From Paraburkholderia sp. SOS3 (lineage in GTDB: Bacteria > Pseudomonadota > Gammaproteobacteria > Burkholderiales > Burkholderiaceae): a DNA stretch of 64,000 nucleotides. The stretch lies in assembly GCF_001922345.1 (NCBI RefSeq), contig NZ_CP018811.1, positions 4,154,001 to 4,218,000 of the forward strand, read 5' to 3'. Made by a program: the position numbers and the translations under genes. Under the pieces are notes generated by a model, which worked only from the letters and a program-made list of their open reading frames with translations, was not told the origin of the DNA and made no database searches. This document shows positions 30,820 through 40,224 of the stretch, piece after piece; within the stretch, counting starts at the first letter, position 1, and the number at the start of each line of letters is the position of its first letter.

Positions 30820-31416
30820 ATGGACACACGCATTGCCGTACCACGCCGCGTGATCGTTGCAATCACCGGCGCATCAGGCGCGATTTACGGCATCCGGCTG
30901 CTGCACGCGCTGCGCCGGATTGGCGGTGTCGAAAGCCATCTGCTCGTGTCCAGCGCCGGATGGCTCAATATTCATCACGAACTTCAATTGACGAAAGAAG
31001 ACGTGCACCGGCTCGCGGACGTCGTCCATTCGGTGCGCGATATCGGCGCAAGCGTCGCATCGGGTTCGTTCACGACGCACGGCATGATCGTCGCACCGTG
31101 CTCGATGAAGACACTCGCGAGCATCGCGCACGGCCTCTGCGACAACCTCATTTGCCGCGCCGCCGACGTCACCTTGAAAGAACGCCGCCGCCTCGTGCTG
31201 ATGGTGCGCGAAACGCCGCTGAACCTTGTGCATCTGCGCAATATGACGGCCGTCACCGAGATGGGCGGCATCGTGTTTCCGCCCGTGCCGGCGTTTTACA
31301 GCAAGCCCGCTTCGCTTGATGAGATGGTCGACCACACGGTGGCGCGCGTCGTCGATCTGCTTTCGCTCGGGCCGTCGCTCGCGCCGGCGTGGGAAGGGTT
31401 GGGCGCAAACGAATAG
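30820..31416 (+). CDS. ubiX: Flavin prenyltransferase UbiX
   Basis: UbiX (198 residues) attaches dimethylallyl to FMN, making the prenyl-FMN cofactor of the decarboxylase UbiD in ubiquinone synthesis. The FMN-binding start VAITGASGAIYG and the APCSMKTLASIAHG region are diagnostic. The C-terminal VDHTVARVVDLLSL matches the dodecamer-forming tail. It is 135 bp after grxD, with nothing recognisable in the gap. Confidence 0.95.
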   Translation: MDTRIAVPRRVIVAITGASGAIYGIRLLHALRRIGGVESHLLVSSAGWLNIHHELQLTKEDVHRLADVVHSVRDIGASVASGSFTTHGMIVAPCSMKTLASIAHGLCDNLICRAADVTLKERRRLVLMVRETPLNLVHLRNMTAVTEMGGIVFPPVPAFYSKPASLDEMVDHTVARVVDLLSLGPSLAPAWEGLGANE

Positions 31417-31590
31417 ATTCAGATTCCGGCGCCCTTGAACCAACAACCGAACTAACTTCAGTCGGCGGCAATTCACAACGCTGACGACGCAATTAATTCC
31501 GCTTTAGCCCGTTTATCAAACGCCGGTGCATCTATAGAGTCGATGCATCGAAACCCACTCCCGTCGCGCCAATCCGCGACCGATGCCGCC

Positions 31591-32376
31591 ATGACCCGCC
31601 TGCCGACGCTATTCCTTTCCCACGGCGCGCCGACGCTGCCGATCGACCCGTCGCTGCCGTCCGCCGAATTTGCCTCGCTGTCGGCCACATTGCCGCGCCC
31701 GAAAGCGATTCTGATGCTGTCCGCGCACTGGATGACTGCGAAGCCGGTCGCGAGCACCGCCAGCAAGCCGGAGACGATCCACGACTTCCACGGCTTCCCG
31801 CGCCAGCTCTACGACATCCGGTATCCGGCGCCCGGCGCGCCCGATGTCGCGCGCCACGCGGCGGAACTGCTCGACGCCGCCGGTATTGCCACGTCGAGCG
31901 AACCGCACGGGCTCGACCATGGCGCGTGGGTGCCGATGCTGCTGATGTTCCCGTCCGCCGACATCCCGGTCGCACAATTGTCGATCCAGCCCCGCCTCGA
32001 TCCCGGCCACCACTTCCGCGTCGGGCGCGCATTGCGCGCGCTGCGCGACGATGGCGTGATGGTGATCGGCTCCGGACAGATCACGCACAACCTGCGCGAA
32101 GCGGACTTTTCGGCTCGCGCGGAAGACGCCGACCCGCGCGTAACGGAGTTCACCGACTGGTTCGAAGCGCGTCTCGCCGCACGCGATATCGACGCGCTGC
32201 TCGACTATCGACGCCACGCGCCGCACGCGGTATCGATGCACCCGACCGACGAACACCTGCTGCCGGTATTCGCCGCGCTAGGCGCCGCCGCCGACGATTA
32301 TCAGATGCAGATCCAGCCGCTCGGCACCTATCAGCGCGTGCTCGCGATGACGAACTACGTGTTCACCGATGCCTGA
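31591..32376 (+). CDS. ygiD: 4,5-DOPA-extradiol-type dioxygenase (YgiD/LigB family)
   Basis: A 261-residue class III extradiol dioxygenase. Metal ligands are expected at the SHGAPTLP His near the N-terminus, the SAHWMT His, and GLDHGAWVPMLLM. The family includes YgiD, which cleaves DOPA; the physiological substrate here is unknown. I chose ATG 31591 (MTRLPTLFLSHGAP), which fits the family N-terminus. An in-frame ATG at 31543 would add 16 residues. It converges on the APC permease gene across a shared terminator. Confidence 0.85.
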   Translation: MTRLPTLFLSHGAPTLPIDPSLPSAEFASLSATLPRPKAILMLSAHWMTAKPVASTASKPETIHDFHGFPRQLYDIRYPAPGAPDVARHAAELLDAAGIATSSEPHGLDHGAWVPMLLMFPSADIPVAQLSIQPRLDPGHHFRVGRALRALRDDGVMVIGSGQITHNLREADFSARAEDADPRVTEFTDWFEARLAARDIDALLDYRRHAPHAVSMHPTDEHLLPVFAALGAAADDYQMQIQPLGTYQRVLAMTNYVFTDA

Positions 32377-32457
32377 GGTTTGCTAACGGCTTCGGAGGTT
32401 TGCAGAAGTCGCGCGGTGCCGCTCTCGCCGTGAAACTGGCTTCCAAGATCGCCAGAC

Positions 32458-32500
32458 AAAAAGCCCGTCCGAGATGCGAAGCATCGTCGAACGGGCTTTT
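32458..32500. terminator. Bidirectional terminator
   Basis: AAAAGCCCGT (32459-32468) pairs with ACGGGCTTTT (32491-32500), with an inner GATGC/GCATC stem extending the hairpin. A-run on the left and T-run on the right serve the two convergent genes. Confidence 0.85.
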
Positions 32501-32559
32501 CACGTTGCCCGCGCAAGCCTCGCGCCGGCAGTCGATTTCGAGCGCCTGGCAACCCCACC

Positions 32560-34152
32560 CTATGCGCCGACCCCCTCGAGAATCTCATCATGCGATTCGC
32601 GCTCGGCCAGATATTCGGTGCGGTAACCGGTATGCACACCCCAGTAATAAAACACCAGCGCGCAGACAATCACGACGACCATGTCCCACCCGTATGGCAG
32701 CACGTCGAGACCGCCGAACTGCTTGCTGCCGATCAGCGACAGCACCGCCATCGTCGGCAGGTAGGCCACGAGCCACCACGCAGCCTTCAGATCGCGGCCC
32801 CAGCCTGCAAAGCCGGCCTTCGCCTGATAGTAGAAGTACACAGGCAGCGCGACGATCATCAGCAGGATGATTTCGCCGGTCAGCGGCCATTTCGCCCAAT
32901 ACAGGATCAGCGACGCGCAGACAAATGCGAACGGTGCGATCACCTTCATGCCGGCGATCTGCAGCGGACGCTCGAGGTCAGTTGCGGTACGGCGCAGCGC
33001 CATCAGACTGATCGGGCCCGTCAGATACGAGATGACCGTCGCGACCGAAATCACCGCCGCGAGCGAACTCCAGCCGCGGAAGAAGAACAGGAAGATAAAC
33101 GACACGAGCAGGTTGAACCACATGGCCATACGCGGCACGCCGTAGAGCGGATGCACGACGCCGAACATCTTCGGCAGCGTGTTATTGCGCTCCATTGCGT
33201 AGATCATTCGCGTGGTGGTGGCCATATACGTCGTGCCGGTGCCGCTCGGGCTCACGAACGCGTCGACATAGAGAAGAATGGCGAGCCAGTTCAGGTTCAG
33301 CGCGATCGCCAGTTCCGCGAACGGCGACGCAAACGTGAAGTGACTCCAGCCCTTCATCACATCGGCCGGATTGACCGCGCCGATGTAGGCGATCTGCAGC
33401 AACACGTAGATCACGAGCGCAAGCAGGATCGAACCGATCACCGCGAACGGCACGCTCTTCGCGGGATTGCGCGCTTCGCCCGCGAGATTGACGGGGCTCT
33501 GGAACCCGTTGAATGCGAAGACGATGCCGCTCGTCGCCACGGCGGTGAGCACCGCCGACCAGCCGTACGGCGCAAACGTGCCCGCCTCGCCGAAGTTCTC
33601 GCGATGAAAACCGGTCAGCAGGAGACCGAGAATCGTCGCGCCAGGGATGATGAACTTGAAGACGGTGATCGCAGAGTTCGCGTGCGCGAACAGCTTCACG
33701 CCCCAGTAGTTCAACAGGAAATAGACGATCACGAGCGCGGCGGACAGCAATAACCCGTTTGTCGTCAGCGATCCGTCGACGAAGAGCGCATGCGCCCAAG
33801 GGTAAGGCCACGTGCTCATGTACTGGATCGACGCCTCGGCCTCGATCGGGATCACCGACACAATCGCGATCCAGTTCGCCCACGCGCTGATGAATCCGAC
33901 GAGTGCGCCGTGTGAATAGCGCGCGTAGCGCACCATACCGCCCGACTCGGGCAACATGGCGCCGAGTTCCGCATAGGTGAGCGCGATCGCGAGTATCACC
34001 ACCGCGCCGATCACCCATGCACAAATCGCTGCCGGCCCTGCAATTTTTGCCGCCTTCCAGGCGCCGAACAGCCACCCGGACCCGATGATCGAACCGAGGC
34101 CGGTCAGCAGCAGCGCGATCGGGCCGATCTTCCGTTGAATAGAACTTGTCAC
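32560..34152 (-). CDS. APC-superfamily amino acid permease
   Basis: A 530-residue membrane transporter with about 12-14 hydrophobic helices. The first helix carries the APC-type unwound motif GLGSIIGSGWLFG, followed by ELGAMLPESGGMVRYAR. The substrate is not evident; amino acid or amine uptake is likely. GTG 34152 is the chosen start because AGGAGAAGAC lies directly upstream and the upstream frame is non-coding in character. A strong inverted repeat lies about 165-205 bp upstream. Confidence 0.85.
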   Translation of the reverse strand: MTSSIQRKIGPIALLLTGLGSIIGSGWLFGAWKAAKIAGPAAICAWVIGAVVILAIALTYAELGAMLPESGGMVRYARYSHGALVGFISAWANWIAIVSVIPIEAEASIQYMSTWPYPWAHALFVDGSLTTNGLLLSAALVIVYFLLNYWGVKLFAHANSAITVFKFIIPGATILGLLLTGFHRENFGEAGTFAPYGWSAVLTAVATSGIVFAFNGFQSPVNLAGEARNPAKSVPFAVIGSILLALVIYVLLQIAYIGAVNPADVMKGWSHFTFASPFAELAIALNLNWLAILLYVDAFVSPSGTGTTYMATTTRMIYAMERNNTLPKMFGVVHPLYGVPRMAMWFNLLVSFIFLFFFRGWSSLAAVISVATVISYLTGPISLMALRRTATDLERPLQIAGMKVIAPFAFVCASLILYWAKWPLTGEIILLMIVALPVYFYYQAKAGFAGWGRDLKAAWWLVAYLPTMAVLSLIGSKQFGGLDVLPYGWDMVVVIVCALVFYYWGVHTGYRTEYLAERESHDEILEGVGA

Positions 34153-34252
34153 GTCTTCTCCTGATCTTTGAGACCGTATCGAAGGACCGCGCCGACCACA
34201 GATTGAGCACCGGCCGCCGCCCACGTTACGCACGCTTCGGGCCACCCGGCCA

Positions 34253-34276
34253 GGACAACGTCAAGGACAACGTCAA
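34253..34276. repeat. 12-bp direct repeat upstream of the APC permease
   Basis: Two perfect tandem copies of GGACAACGTCAA (34253-34264 and 34265-34276) are followed by degenerate partial copies to about 34300. It lies in the permease gene's upstream region. Confidence 0.8.
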
Positions 34277-34316
34277 GGACAACTGCGCAGACAACTGTCA
34301 ATGACGCGATGCGATG

Positions 34317-34357
34317 GGTGCAACCGTCAACGAGGCGCGTAGTGTAACGGTTGCACC
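34317..34357. promoter_or_regulatory. Long inverted repeat, candidate operator
   Basis: GGTGCAACCGT (34317-34327) and ACGGTTGCACC (34347-34357) are perfect 11-bp inverted arms around a 19-bp centre. No T-run adjoins either side. Position between the divergent permease and cold-shock genes suggests a regulator site for one of them. Confidence 0.6.
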
Positions 34358-34474
34358 TGCCGTTGAATACGAAAAATCGGTTCGTTCATACAAAAAACTC
34401 GCGCGATTTGCAAGCTTTGTAAATACAGTTTCTGGCATAAAGCGTTAATGCCTGTGAAGAAGACGGGGACACTA

Positions 34475-34503
34475 TTGACCTTCTCTCGAAATGACCGTAT
34501 AAA
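34475..34503 (+). promoter_or_regulatory. Promoter of the cold-shock gene
   Basis: TTGACC (34475-34480) and TATAAA (34498-34503) are separated by exactly 17 bp, a near-consensus sigma-70 promoter. The start would be near 34510, leaving an untranslated leader of about 140 nt before the ATG, as is usual for cspA-type genes. Confidence 0.75.
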
Positions 34504-34653
34504 GATCGGGCAGGATTTCAAGTGGCGAGTGAATTGGTCTTTTGGTTGGTTCGCCCATCAGCGGTACTCCGGCTGGTCCTATTACCCCTTCCTTGATTTT
34601 CGTGCACCCCCTACAGGCTTCGGCCTTATTTACCTCTTTTAGGAAAAAGTAAT
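34504..34653 (+). promoter_or_regulatory. Long 5' leader of the cold-shock mRNA
   Basis: This T-rich stretch, noticeably lower in GC than its surroundings, separates the promoter from the csp ATG, with AGGAAAAAG as ribosome site. Leaders of this kind fold temperature-dependently in cspA. I did not resolve a specific structure. Confidence 0.55.
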
Positions 34654-34857
34654 ATGGAAACCGGTACCGTCAAGTGGTTCAATGACGCTAAGGGCTTTGG
34701 CTTTATCACCCCGGACGGCGGCGGCGAAGATCTGTTCGCGCATTTCTCTGAAATCCGCATCGAAGGCTTCAAGACGCTCCAGGAAAACCAGAAGGTCACG
34801 TTTGAAGTGAAGACGGGCCCGAAGGGCAAGCAAGCCGCTAACATCAAGCCGGCCTAA
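34654..34857 (+). CDS. Cold-shock protein, CspA family
   Basis: A 67-residue single OB-fold nucleic-acid-binding protein. RNP1 is KGFGFI at 13-18 and RNP2 is LFAHF at 27-31. MetGluThrGlyThrValLysTrpPhe is the standard N-terminus. It acts as an RNA chaperone. Its own promoter, a long leader and a strong terminator make it monocistronic. Confidence 0.96.
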   Translation: METGTVKWFNDAKGFGFITPDGGGEDLFAHFSEIRIEGFKTLQENQKVTFEVKTGPKGKQAANIKPA

Positions 34858-34893
34858 GCTGTATGTCTTGGGGGAGACCCCAGGAATACCAAG

Positions 34894-34920
34894 AAAAACC
34901 CCGCATAAGCGGGGTTTTTT
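34894..34920 (+). terminator. Intrinsic terminator of the cold-shock gene
   Basis: CCCCGC (34899-34904) pairs with GCGGGG (34909-34914) over a 4-nt loop, with flanking A5 and T6 runs extending the stem. It also faces the convergent Hsp70-like gene. Confidence 0.92.
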
Positions 34921-35016
34921 GCATTTGTCGGCAGCTATTGTCTGTCGTTTGGCGCGGGAGGAGTACCCGTTAGGCGGCTGCGCGGGCAGACAACGCCCGA
35001 CGCGCGCGATTTCCGG

Positions 35017-36267
35017 TCAGCTGAACACGCGTTGCGCGTGGATGCCGAGACCCGTGGCCACACTGGCAAGCCGGTCGCCGAACACCGGTCGCGCCCCAGG
35101 GAACGCCGCGGAAAGCGCGCCGGAAAGAAACGCTAGCCCCGTCGAACCGCCGGTGAAATACAGCGCACCGACGTCGCGGTCGGCGACGCCCGCGACCTGC
35201 ACCGTATCGCGCGCCGCCTGAACGATGCGTCGCGTTTCTTCCTTGCCCGCTTCGATCAGTTGCGCTTCGTCGAATGCCACGCGCAGGTCGTCTTCGACCA
35301 TCTCCAGATCGATCAGCGTCTCGCCGCCCGCCGCGACACCGATCTTCGCCTCTTCCGCGCACGCGGCCAGCGCATGTCCGAGACGCCGCTCGACGACGCG
35401 CATCAGCCGGTCGTGATGACACGTCTCCGTGTACAGGTGCCTGATCAGCGCGAGTTCGCCGACACGCTTCGGCGCGTAGACGGTATTGATCAGATGCCAC
35501 GTCGCGAGATCGAAGTAGATGCGGTTCGGCACCTCGCGGCCCTCGGGATCGAGGGCCCGGTAGCCGAGCTCCGTCAGGATCGTCGTCAGCTCGACGCGCC
35601 GGTCGAAATCGGTGCCTGCGACATGGACGCCGTGATGGGCGAGCACGTCGTCCTTGCGCTCGATGCGCGCCATCCGCTGCGGCCCGACGCGCACGAGCGA
35701 AAAGTCCGATGTGCCGCCGCCGATATCGGCCACCAGCACGAGCTGCTCTTCCGTCAGATGCGATTCGTAGTCGAACGCGGCCGCGATCGGCTCATACTGG
35801 AACTCGATGTCGCGAAAGCCGACCGCGCGTGCGGCGGCTTCGAGCTGTTGCTGCGCGAGACGGTCGGCGCGCGGATCGTCGTCGACGAAGAACACCGGGC
35901 GGCCGAGCACCGCGCGCTCGAGCGTGACGCCGGCGCCCGCTTCCGCATGCCGCTTCAGATGCGTGAGAAAGATCGCGATCACGTCCGTGTATTTGATCGC
36001 GCTGCCATCGCCGAGCTCGGTCGTGCTGTCGGCGAGCGCCGAGCCGAGAATGCTTTTCATCGAGCGCATCAGGCGGCCGTCGAAGCCATCGATGTACGCT
36101 TCGAGCGCGGCGCGCCCGTATTCGCGGGTGTTTTCGTCGGTATTGAAGAACACCGCGGTCGGCAGTGTCGTGTACGCGCCTTCGACCGGCGCGAGCCGCA
36201 GCGCGCCGTTGTCGGGCACCGCGACCGCCGAATTCGACGTACCGAAGTCAATCGCGCAAAAGGTCAT
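35017..36267 (-). CDS. Hsp70-family protein, YegD-like, without substrate domain
   Basis: A 416-residue protein with the actin/Hsp70 ATPase signatures: phosphate 1 IDFGTSNSAVAV at the N-terminus, phosphate 2 ADIGGGTSDFSLV mid-protein, and adenosine motif FTGGSTGLAFL near the end. It stops after the nucleotide-binding domain, so the peptide-binding domain and EEVD-type tail of DnaK are absent, as in E. coli YegD. Its function is unknown. It is transcribed toward the cold-shock gene. Confidence 0.88.
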   Translation of the reverse strand: MTFCAIDFGTSNSAVAVPDNGALRLAPVEGAYTTLPTAVFFNTDENTREYGRAALEAYIDGFDGRLMRSMKSILGSALADSTTELGDGSAIKYTDVIAIFLTHLKRHAEAGAGVTLERAVLGRPVFFVDDDPRADRLAQQQLEAAARAVGFRDIEFQYEPIAAAFDYESHLTEEQLVLVADIGGGTSDFSLVRVGPQRMARIERKDDVLAHHGVHVAGTDFDRRVELTTILTELGYRALDPEGREVPNRIYFDLATWHLINTVYAPKRVGELALIRHLYTETCHHDRLMRVVERRLGHALAACAEEAKIGVAAGGETLIDLEMVEDDLRVAFDEAQLIEAGKEETRRIVQAARDTVQVAGVADRDVGALYFTGGSTGLAFLSGALSAAFPGARPVFGDRLASVATGLGIHAQRVFS

Positions 36268-36630
36268 GAGGACATCGCTGGCTGACGGCGCGGTGCGCCG
36301 CCCGCACCCGCGCGAACGAGAGAAGGGACGGGCTTTTTAGCACGAAAGGCAGACCTGCGGCAACCCGTGATGCGGATTCGCGTGCCCGTCGCGCGAACAC
36401 GGCGTGTGTCGACGCAGGGTGCGGCACCGAACGGCCGGGTCACGGCAAGCCGTCGCGAGCAATCGCGAGCCGCGGAACGAAATTTGCGCAAACCCGTTCG
36501 CCGGACGCAGAAGGCTTCGCTTGCGCTGCGCTCGTTGACCGGCAGCGCGCGCAGTCTTCTTGCCAGACTATGTGCCAACGGGCGCACGCCGACAGCCCCC
36601 GCCCCCTAACGAAAAAGGAGCCTCGCCGCC
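36268..36630. other. Divergent intergenic region, no gene seen
   Basis: The 363 bp between the Hsp70-like gene and the MFS gene must hold both promoters. TTGACC at 36536-36541 lacks a -10 at proper spacing. No repeat or RNA was recognised. Confidence 0.4.
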
Positions 36631-38109
36631 ATGTCCGAACCGCCCGCCGCAACGGCACGCGCAGAGTCGGCATCGTCTTCGATCATCGAGACGGACCTGC
36701 CTTCGCGGCTCGACCGTCTGCCGTGGGGCCGCTTTCACACGCTGGTCGTCTTCGCGCTCGGCGTCACGTGGCTGCTCGACGGACTCGAGGTGACACTGGC
36801 CGGCGCGGTGGCGAGCGCATTGAAATCGAGCCCGTCGCTGCATTTCAACAATGCGGAAATCGGCCTCGCGGGCAGCGCGTATATCGCCGGTGCCGTGCTC
36901 GGCGCACTCGGCTTCGGCTGGCTGACCGATCGTCTCGGGCGGCGCAAGCTGTTCTTTGTCACGCTCGGGCTGTATCTCGCCGCGACGGCGGCGACTGCGT
37001 TCTCGTGGAATCTCGCGACTTTCCTGCTGTTCCGCTTCCTGACCGGCGCGGGCATCGGCGGCGAGTACACGGCCATCAATTCGACGATCCAGGAGTTCAC
37101 GCCCGCACGCGTGCGCGGCTGGACCGATCTTGCGATCAACGGCACGTTTTGGGTTGGCGCGGGACTCGGCGCCGCAGGCTCGCTCGTGCTGCTCGACCCC
37201 GGGCTCATGCCGCCCGACTGGGGGTGGCGCGCGTGCTTTCTGATCGGCGCGGTGCTCGCGCTCGCGATCCTGCCGATGCGCAGGTGGATTCCCGAGAGTC
37301 CGCGCTGGCTGCTCACGCACGGCGAAGCGCATGAAGCACGTACGGTGGTCGAGGAGATCGAAGCGCGCTTTCGCAACGAAGGGCACCAGCTGAAAGGCGC
37401 CGAAACGCTGAAGCGCCTGCGCTTGCGCGCGCGCGAACACACGACACTGCGCGAAGTGTTCGACACGCTATTCGTGCGGCATCGGCAGCGCGCGCTCGTC
37501 GGCCTGTCGCTGATGACGGCGCAGGCGTTCTGCTACAACGCGATCTTCTTCACCTATGCGCTCGTGCTGACCGACTTTTACGGCGTGCCCGGCGATCATA
37601 TCGGCTGGTACCTGCTGCCTTTCGCACTCGGCAACTTTCTCGGACCGCTGCTGCTCGGGCGGCTCTTCGACGTGATCGGCCGGCGCAAGATGATCACGAC
37701 GACCTATGCCCTGTCCGCCGTGCTGCTGACCGTGAGCGGCTACATGTTCGAGCAGCACTGGCTGACGGTCACGACGCAGACAATCTCATGGATGGTGATT
37801 TTCTTTTTCGCTTCGGCTGCGGCGAGCTCCGCATATCTGACCGTCAGCGAGTCGTTTCCGCTTGAAATCCGCGCGCTGGCGATCGCGGTGTTCTATGCGT
37901 TCGGCACCGCGCTAGGCGGTATCGTCGGGCCGGCGTTCTTTGGACGCCTGATCGATACTCATCAACGCGGCGAGGTGTTTTCCGGGTACCTCGTCGGTGC
38001 GACGCTCATGCTGGCCGCGGCGCTGATTGCGGCGGTATGGGGAGTCGACGCGGAGCGGCGTTCGCTTGAAAGCGTCGCGGCGCCGTTGTCCGCGGTTGAA
38101 GATGACTGA
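36631..38109 (+). CDS. MFS transporter, metabolite:proton symporter type
   Basis: A 492-residue protein with 12 predicted membrane helices and the MFS loop 2-3 motif GWLTDRLGRRKLF, repeated in part at GRLFDVIGRRKMI between helices 8 and 9. A soluble N-terminus of about 35 residues precedes helix 1. The layout resembles the sugar/organic acid porter branch; the substrate is unknown. AAAGGAG precedes the ATG. It converges with the nitroreductase gene. Confidence 0.88.
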   Translation: MSEPPAATARAESASSSIIETDLPSRLDRLPWGRFHTLVVFALGVTWLLDGLEVTLAGAVASALKSSPSLHFNNAEIGLAGSAYIAGAVLGALGFGWLTDRLGRRKLFFVTLGLYLAATAATAFSWNLATFLLFRFLTGAGIGGEYTAINSTIQEFTPARVRGWTDLAINGTFWVGAGLGAAGSLVLLDPGLMPPDWGWRACFLIGAVLALAILPMRRWIPESPRWLLTHGEAHEARTVVEEIEARFRNEGHQLKGAETLKRLRLRAREHTTLREVFDTLFVRHRQRALVGLSLMTAQAFCYNAIFFTYALVLTDFYGVPGDHIGWYLLPFALGNFLGPLLLGRLFDVIGRRKMITTTYALSAVLLTVSGYMFEQHWLTVTTQTISWMVIFFFASAAASSAYLTVSESFPLEIRALAIAVFYAFGTALGGIVGPAFFGRLIDTHQRGEVFSGYLVGATLMLAAALIAAVWGVDAERRSLESVAAPLSAVEDD

Positions 38110-38184
38110 CGCGGCCCGGACTCCGTCAGGCGAGTTGTGGGAGGCGATGTGCGTGGCGCGATCTGCGGCTATCGCATTGCGCGG

Positions 38185-38778
38185 CTAGAACGACTTTTTC
38201 CACGCTCCCGCGAACGCAATCTCCGTAAGCGGCAAGCGCGTGCGTACCGATTTCTCGCGTTCGCGCAGCACCGGGTCGAGTTTGTCGACTTCGCCGAAGT
38301 GTCCGAGCGCGATCATCGAAATTACTTCGACGTCGTCGGGAATATCGAACGTGCGACGGAACGCCTCGACGTCGAAACCGCTCATCTGATGCGCGGCGAG
38401 ACCAAGCGCGTGTGCCTGCAGGACGAGCGCCATGGCCGCCGCGCCTGCGTCATATGGCGCGCAACGGTTGACGCTGCCCTTGTTTGTCAACGTATGCGCC
38501 GTGACGGCGATCAGCACCGGCACTGCGCCGTTCCACCCCTGATTGAAGGGCACGAGTGTCGAGAATGCTTTCTTGAACGCGACTTCATCGACACCGCGAT
38601 CGAACACGATAAAGCGCCACGGCTGCCCGTTGAATGCCGATGGCGCCCAGCGCGCCGCTTCGAGCACAGTCTGAAGATGCTCGCGGCTCACCGGCTGGTT
38701 CGAAAATGCGCGCGGACTCCAGCGGCTCGCCAACAATTCTTCAATGGGGACTTCGGTCGCAGCGACTTTTTTGGTCAT
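38185..38778 (-). CDS. Nitroreductase-family protein
   Basis: A 197-residue FMN-binding oxidoreductase. The motif SRWSPRAFSNQPV near the N-terminus and AARWAPSAFNGQPWRFIV bind FMN phosphate, and ALGHFGEVDKL occurs near the end. Members reduce quinones or nitro compounds, and the substrate is not predictable. ATG 38778 has GAGATGCAC upstream; in-frame ATGs at 38784 and 38802 are alternatives. Confidence 0.88.
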   Translation of the reverse strand: MTKKVAATEVPIEELLASRWSPRAFSNQPVSREHLQTVLEAARWAPSAFNGQPWRFIVFDRGVDEVAFKKAFSTLVPFNQGWNGAVPVLIAVTAHTLTNKGSVNRCAPYDAGAAAMALVLQAHALGLAAHQMSGFDVEAFRRTFDIPDDVEVISMIALGHFGEVDKLDPVLREREKSVRTRLPLTEIAFAGAWKKSF

Positions 38779-38940
38779 GTGCATCTCGCGGTCGTTGTGC
38801 ATGAACGATCGATCATTGCGCAGTGGCCGGATAGGATAACCCGGAACGCCAGCGCCAAACCGGCGATCGATCCGCTCATGCGAACGCGCAAGCAGTGGCG
38901 ACTACGACACAGCAGCGGCTGCATGGCGCCGCGACGTCCG

Positions 38941-40224
38941 TCAGACGGCTTGAACCGCTGCCCCTCGCGGACGACGATTGATGCGCAGCACGATCACCGC
39001 GGCAATCAGGCACAAGCCACCTGAGATCATCGAGGCAACCGTGTAGGTGCCGAGACTCGAGCGCAGCATCCCGGCGCCGAGCGCGGCAAATGCCGCACCG
39101 AGCTGGTGTCCGGCCACGACCCAGCCGAAGACGACCGGCGCCGACTCCTTGCCATAGACATCGGTTGCCAGGCGCACGGTGGGCGGCACCGTCGCAATCC
39201 AGTCGAGGCCGTAGAACACGGCGAAAAGCGGCAGGCCGAAGAAGTCGATGCCAAACGCATGCGGCAGGTAGATGAGCGACAACCCGCGCAGGCCGTAGTA
39301 CCAGAACAGCAGCACGCGCGAGTTGAAGCGATCGGACAGCCAGCCCGACAGCGTCGTACCGAAGAGATCGAAGATACCCATCGCGGCAAGCAGCGAAGCG
39401 CCCTGCACTTCCGAGAGACCGTAGTCGCCGCACATCGCGATCAGATGCGTGCCGATGTAGCCGTTCGTGCTCGCGCCGCAAATAAAGAAGCTGAAGAACA
39501 GCAGCCAGAAGTCGCGCGTTTTGCTCGCGAACGCAAGCGTGCCGAATGCGATCGCGAGCGGGTTCTGTTTCGACTGGTCGGTTTTCAGCGGCGCATCAGC
39601 GGGCTCGCCGTACGGGCGCAAGGTCAGATCGGCGGGACGCTCGGGCAGCAGGAACGCAACGAGCGGCAGCACGACACCGGCTGCGAGCGCGACGACCCAT
39701 ACGACCGGCCGCCAGCCATGGTGCTCGGCGATGGCGGCCAGCATCGGCAGGAATACGAGCTGCCCGGTCGCCGAGCTGGCCGTGAGGATGCCCATCACGA
39801 GCCCGCGGCGCTTCGCAAACCAGCGGTTGACGACGGTTGCCGACAATGTCAGCGCCGCGACGCCGGTCGACCCGCCCACCATCACGCCCCATACGAGCAC
39901 CATCTGCCAGGGGGCCGTCATCATCGACGACAGCGCGACGCCGGCTCCCATCAAAGCAAGCGCGGCGAGCAGCGTGGGACGTACACCGAAGCGCTGCATC
40001 GCGGCCGCCGCGAACGGACCCGTCAGCCCGTACAGCGCGATATTCACCGAAATGGCGAGCGAGATCGTCGCGCGGCTCCAGCCGAATTCGTGCTCGAGCG
40101 GCACCATCATCACGCTCGGCGTCGCACGCGTGCCGGCTGCCGCCAGCAGCACGAGAAACACGACGGCGACCGCCAGCCAGCCGTAGTGAAAACGCCCTCC
40201 GATGAGTCTTGAAGCCCAGTTCAT
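38941..40224 (-). CDS. MFS transporter, probably controlled by adjacent TetR regulator
   Basis: A 427-residue protein with 12 predicted membrane helices starting MNWASRLIGGRFHYGWLAV. The architecture (FHYGWLAVAVVF, VVNRWFAKRRGLVMGI) resembles monocarboxylate or oxalate/formate-type MFS transporters. GGAGAGCAACGG precedes the ATG at 40224. It is divergent from the TetR gene, with two operator-like sites between, so its substrate or inducer is probably the TetR ligand. Confidence 0.87.
   Translation of the reverse strand: MNWASRLIGGRFHYGWLAVAVVFLVLLAAAGTRATPSVMMVPLEHEFGWSRATISLAISVNIALYGLTGPFAAAAMQRFGVRPTLLAALALMGAGVALSSMMTAPWQMVLVWGVMVGGSTGVAALTLSATVVNRWFAKRRGLVMGILTASSATGQLVFLPMLAAIAEHHGWRPVVWVVALAAGVVLPLVAFLLPERPADLTLRPYGEPADAPLKTDQSKQNPLAIAFGTLAFASKTRDFWLLFFSFFICGASTNGYIGTHLIAMCGDYGLSEVQGASLLAAMGIFDLFGTTLSGWLSDRFNSRVLLFWYYGLRGLSLIYLPHAFGIDFFGLPLFAVFYGLDWIATVPPTVRLATDVYGKESAPVVFGWVVAGHQLGAAFAALGAGMLRSSLGTYTVASMISGGLCLIAAVIVLRINRRPRGAAVQAV

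Noticed and set aside
34448..34642. 64-codon aromatic-rich ORF ending just before csp
   Set aside because: Its ATG lies upstream of the well-formed csp promoter, so it would not be on that transcript. The Trp/Tyr/Phe content follows from the T-rich leader.
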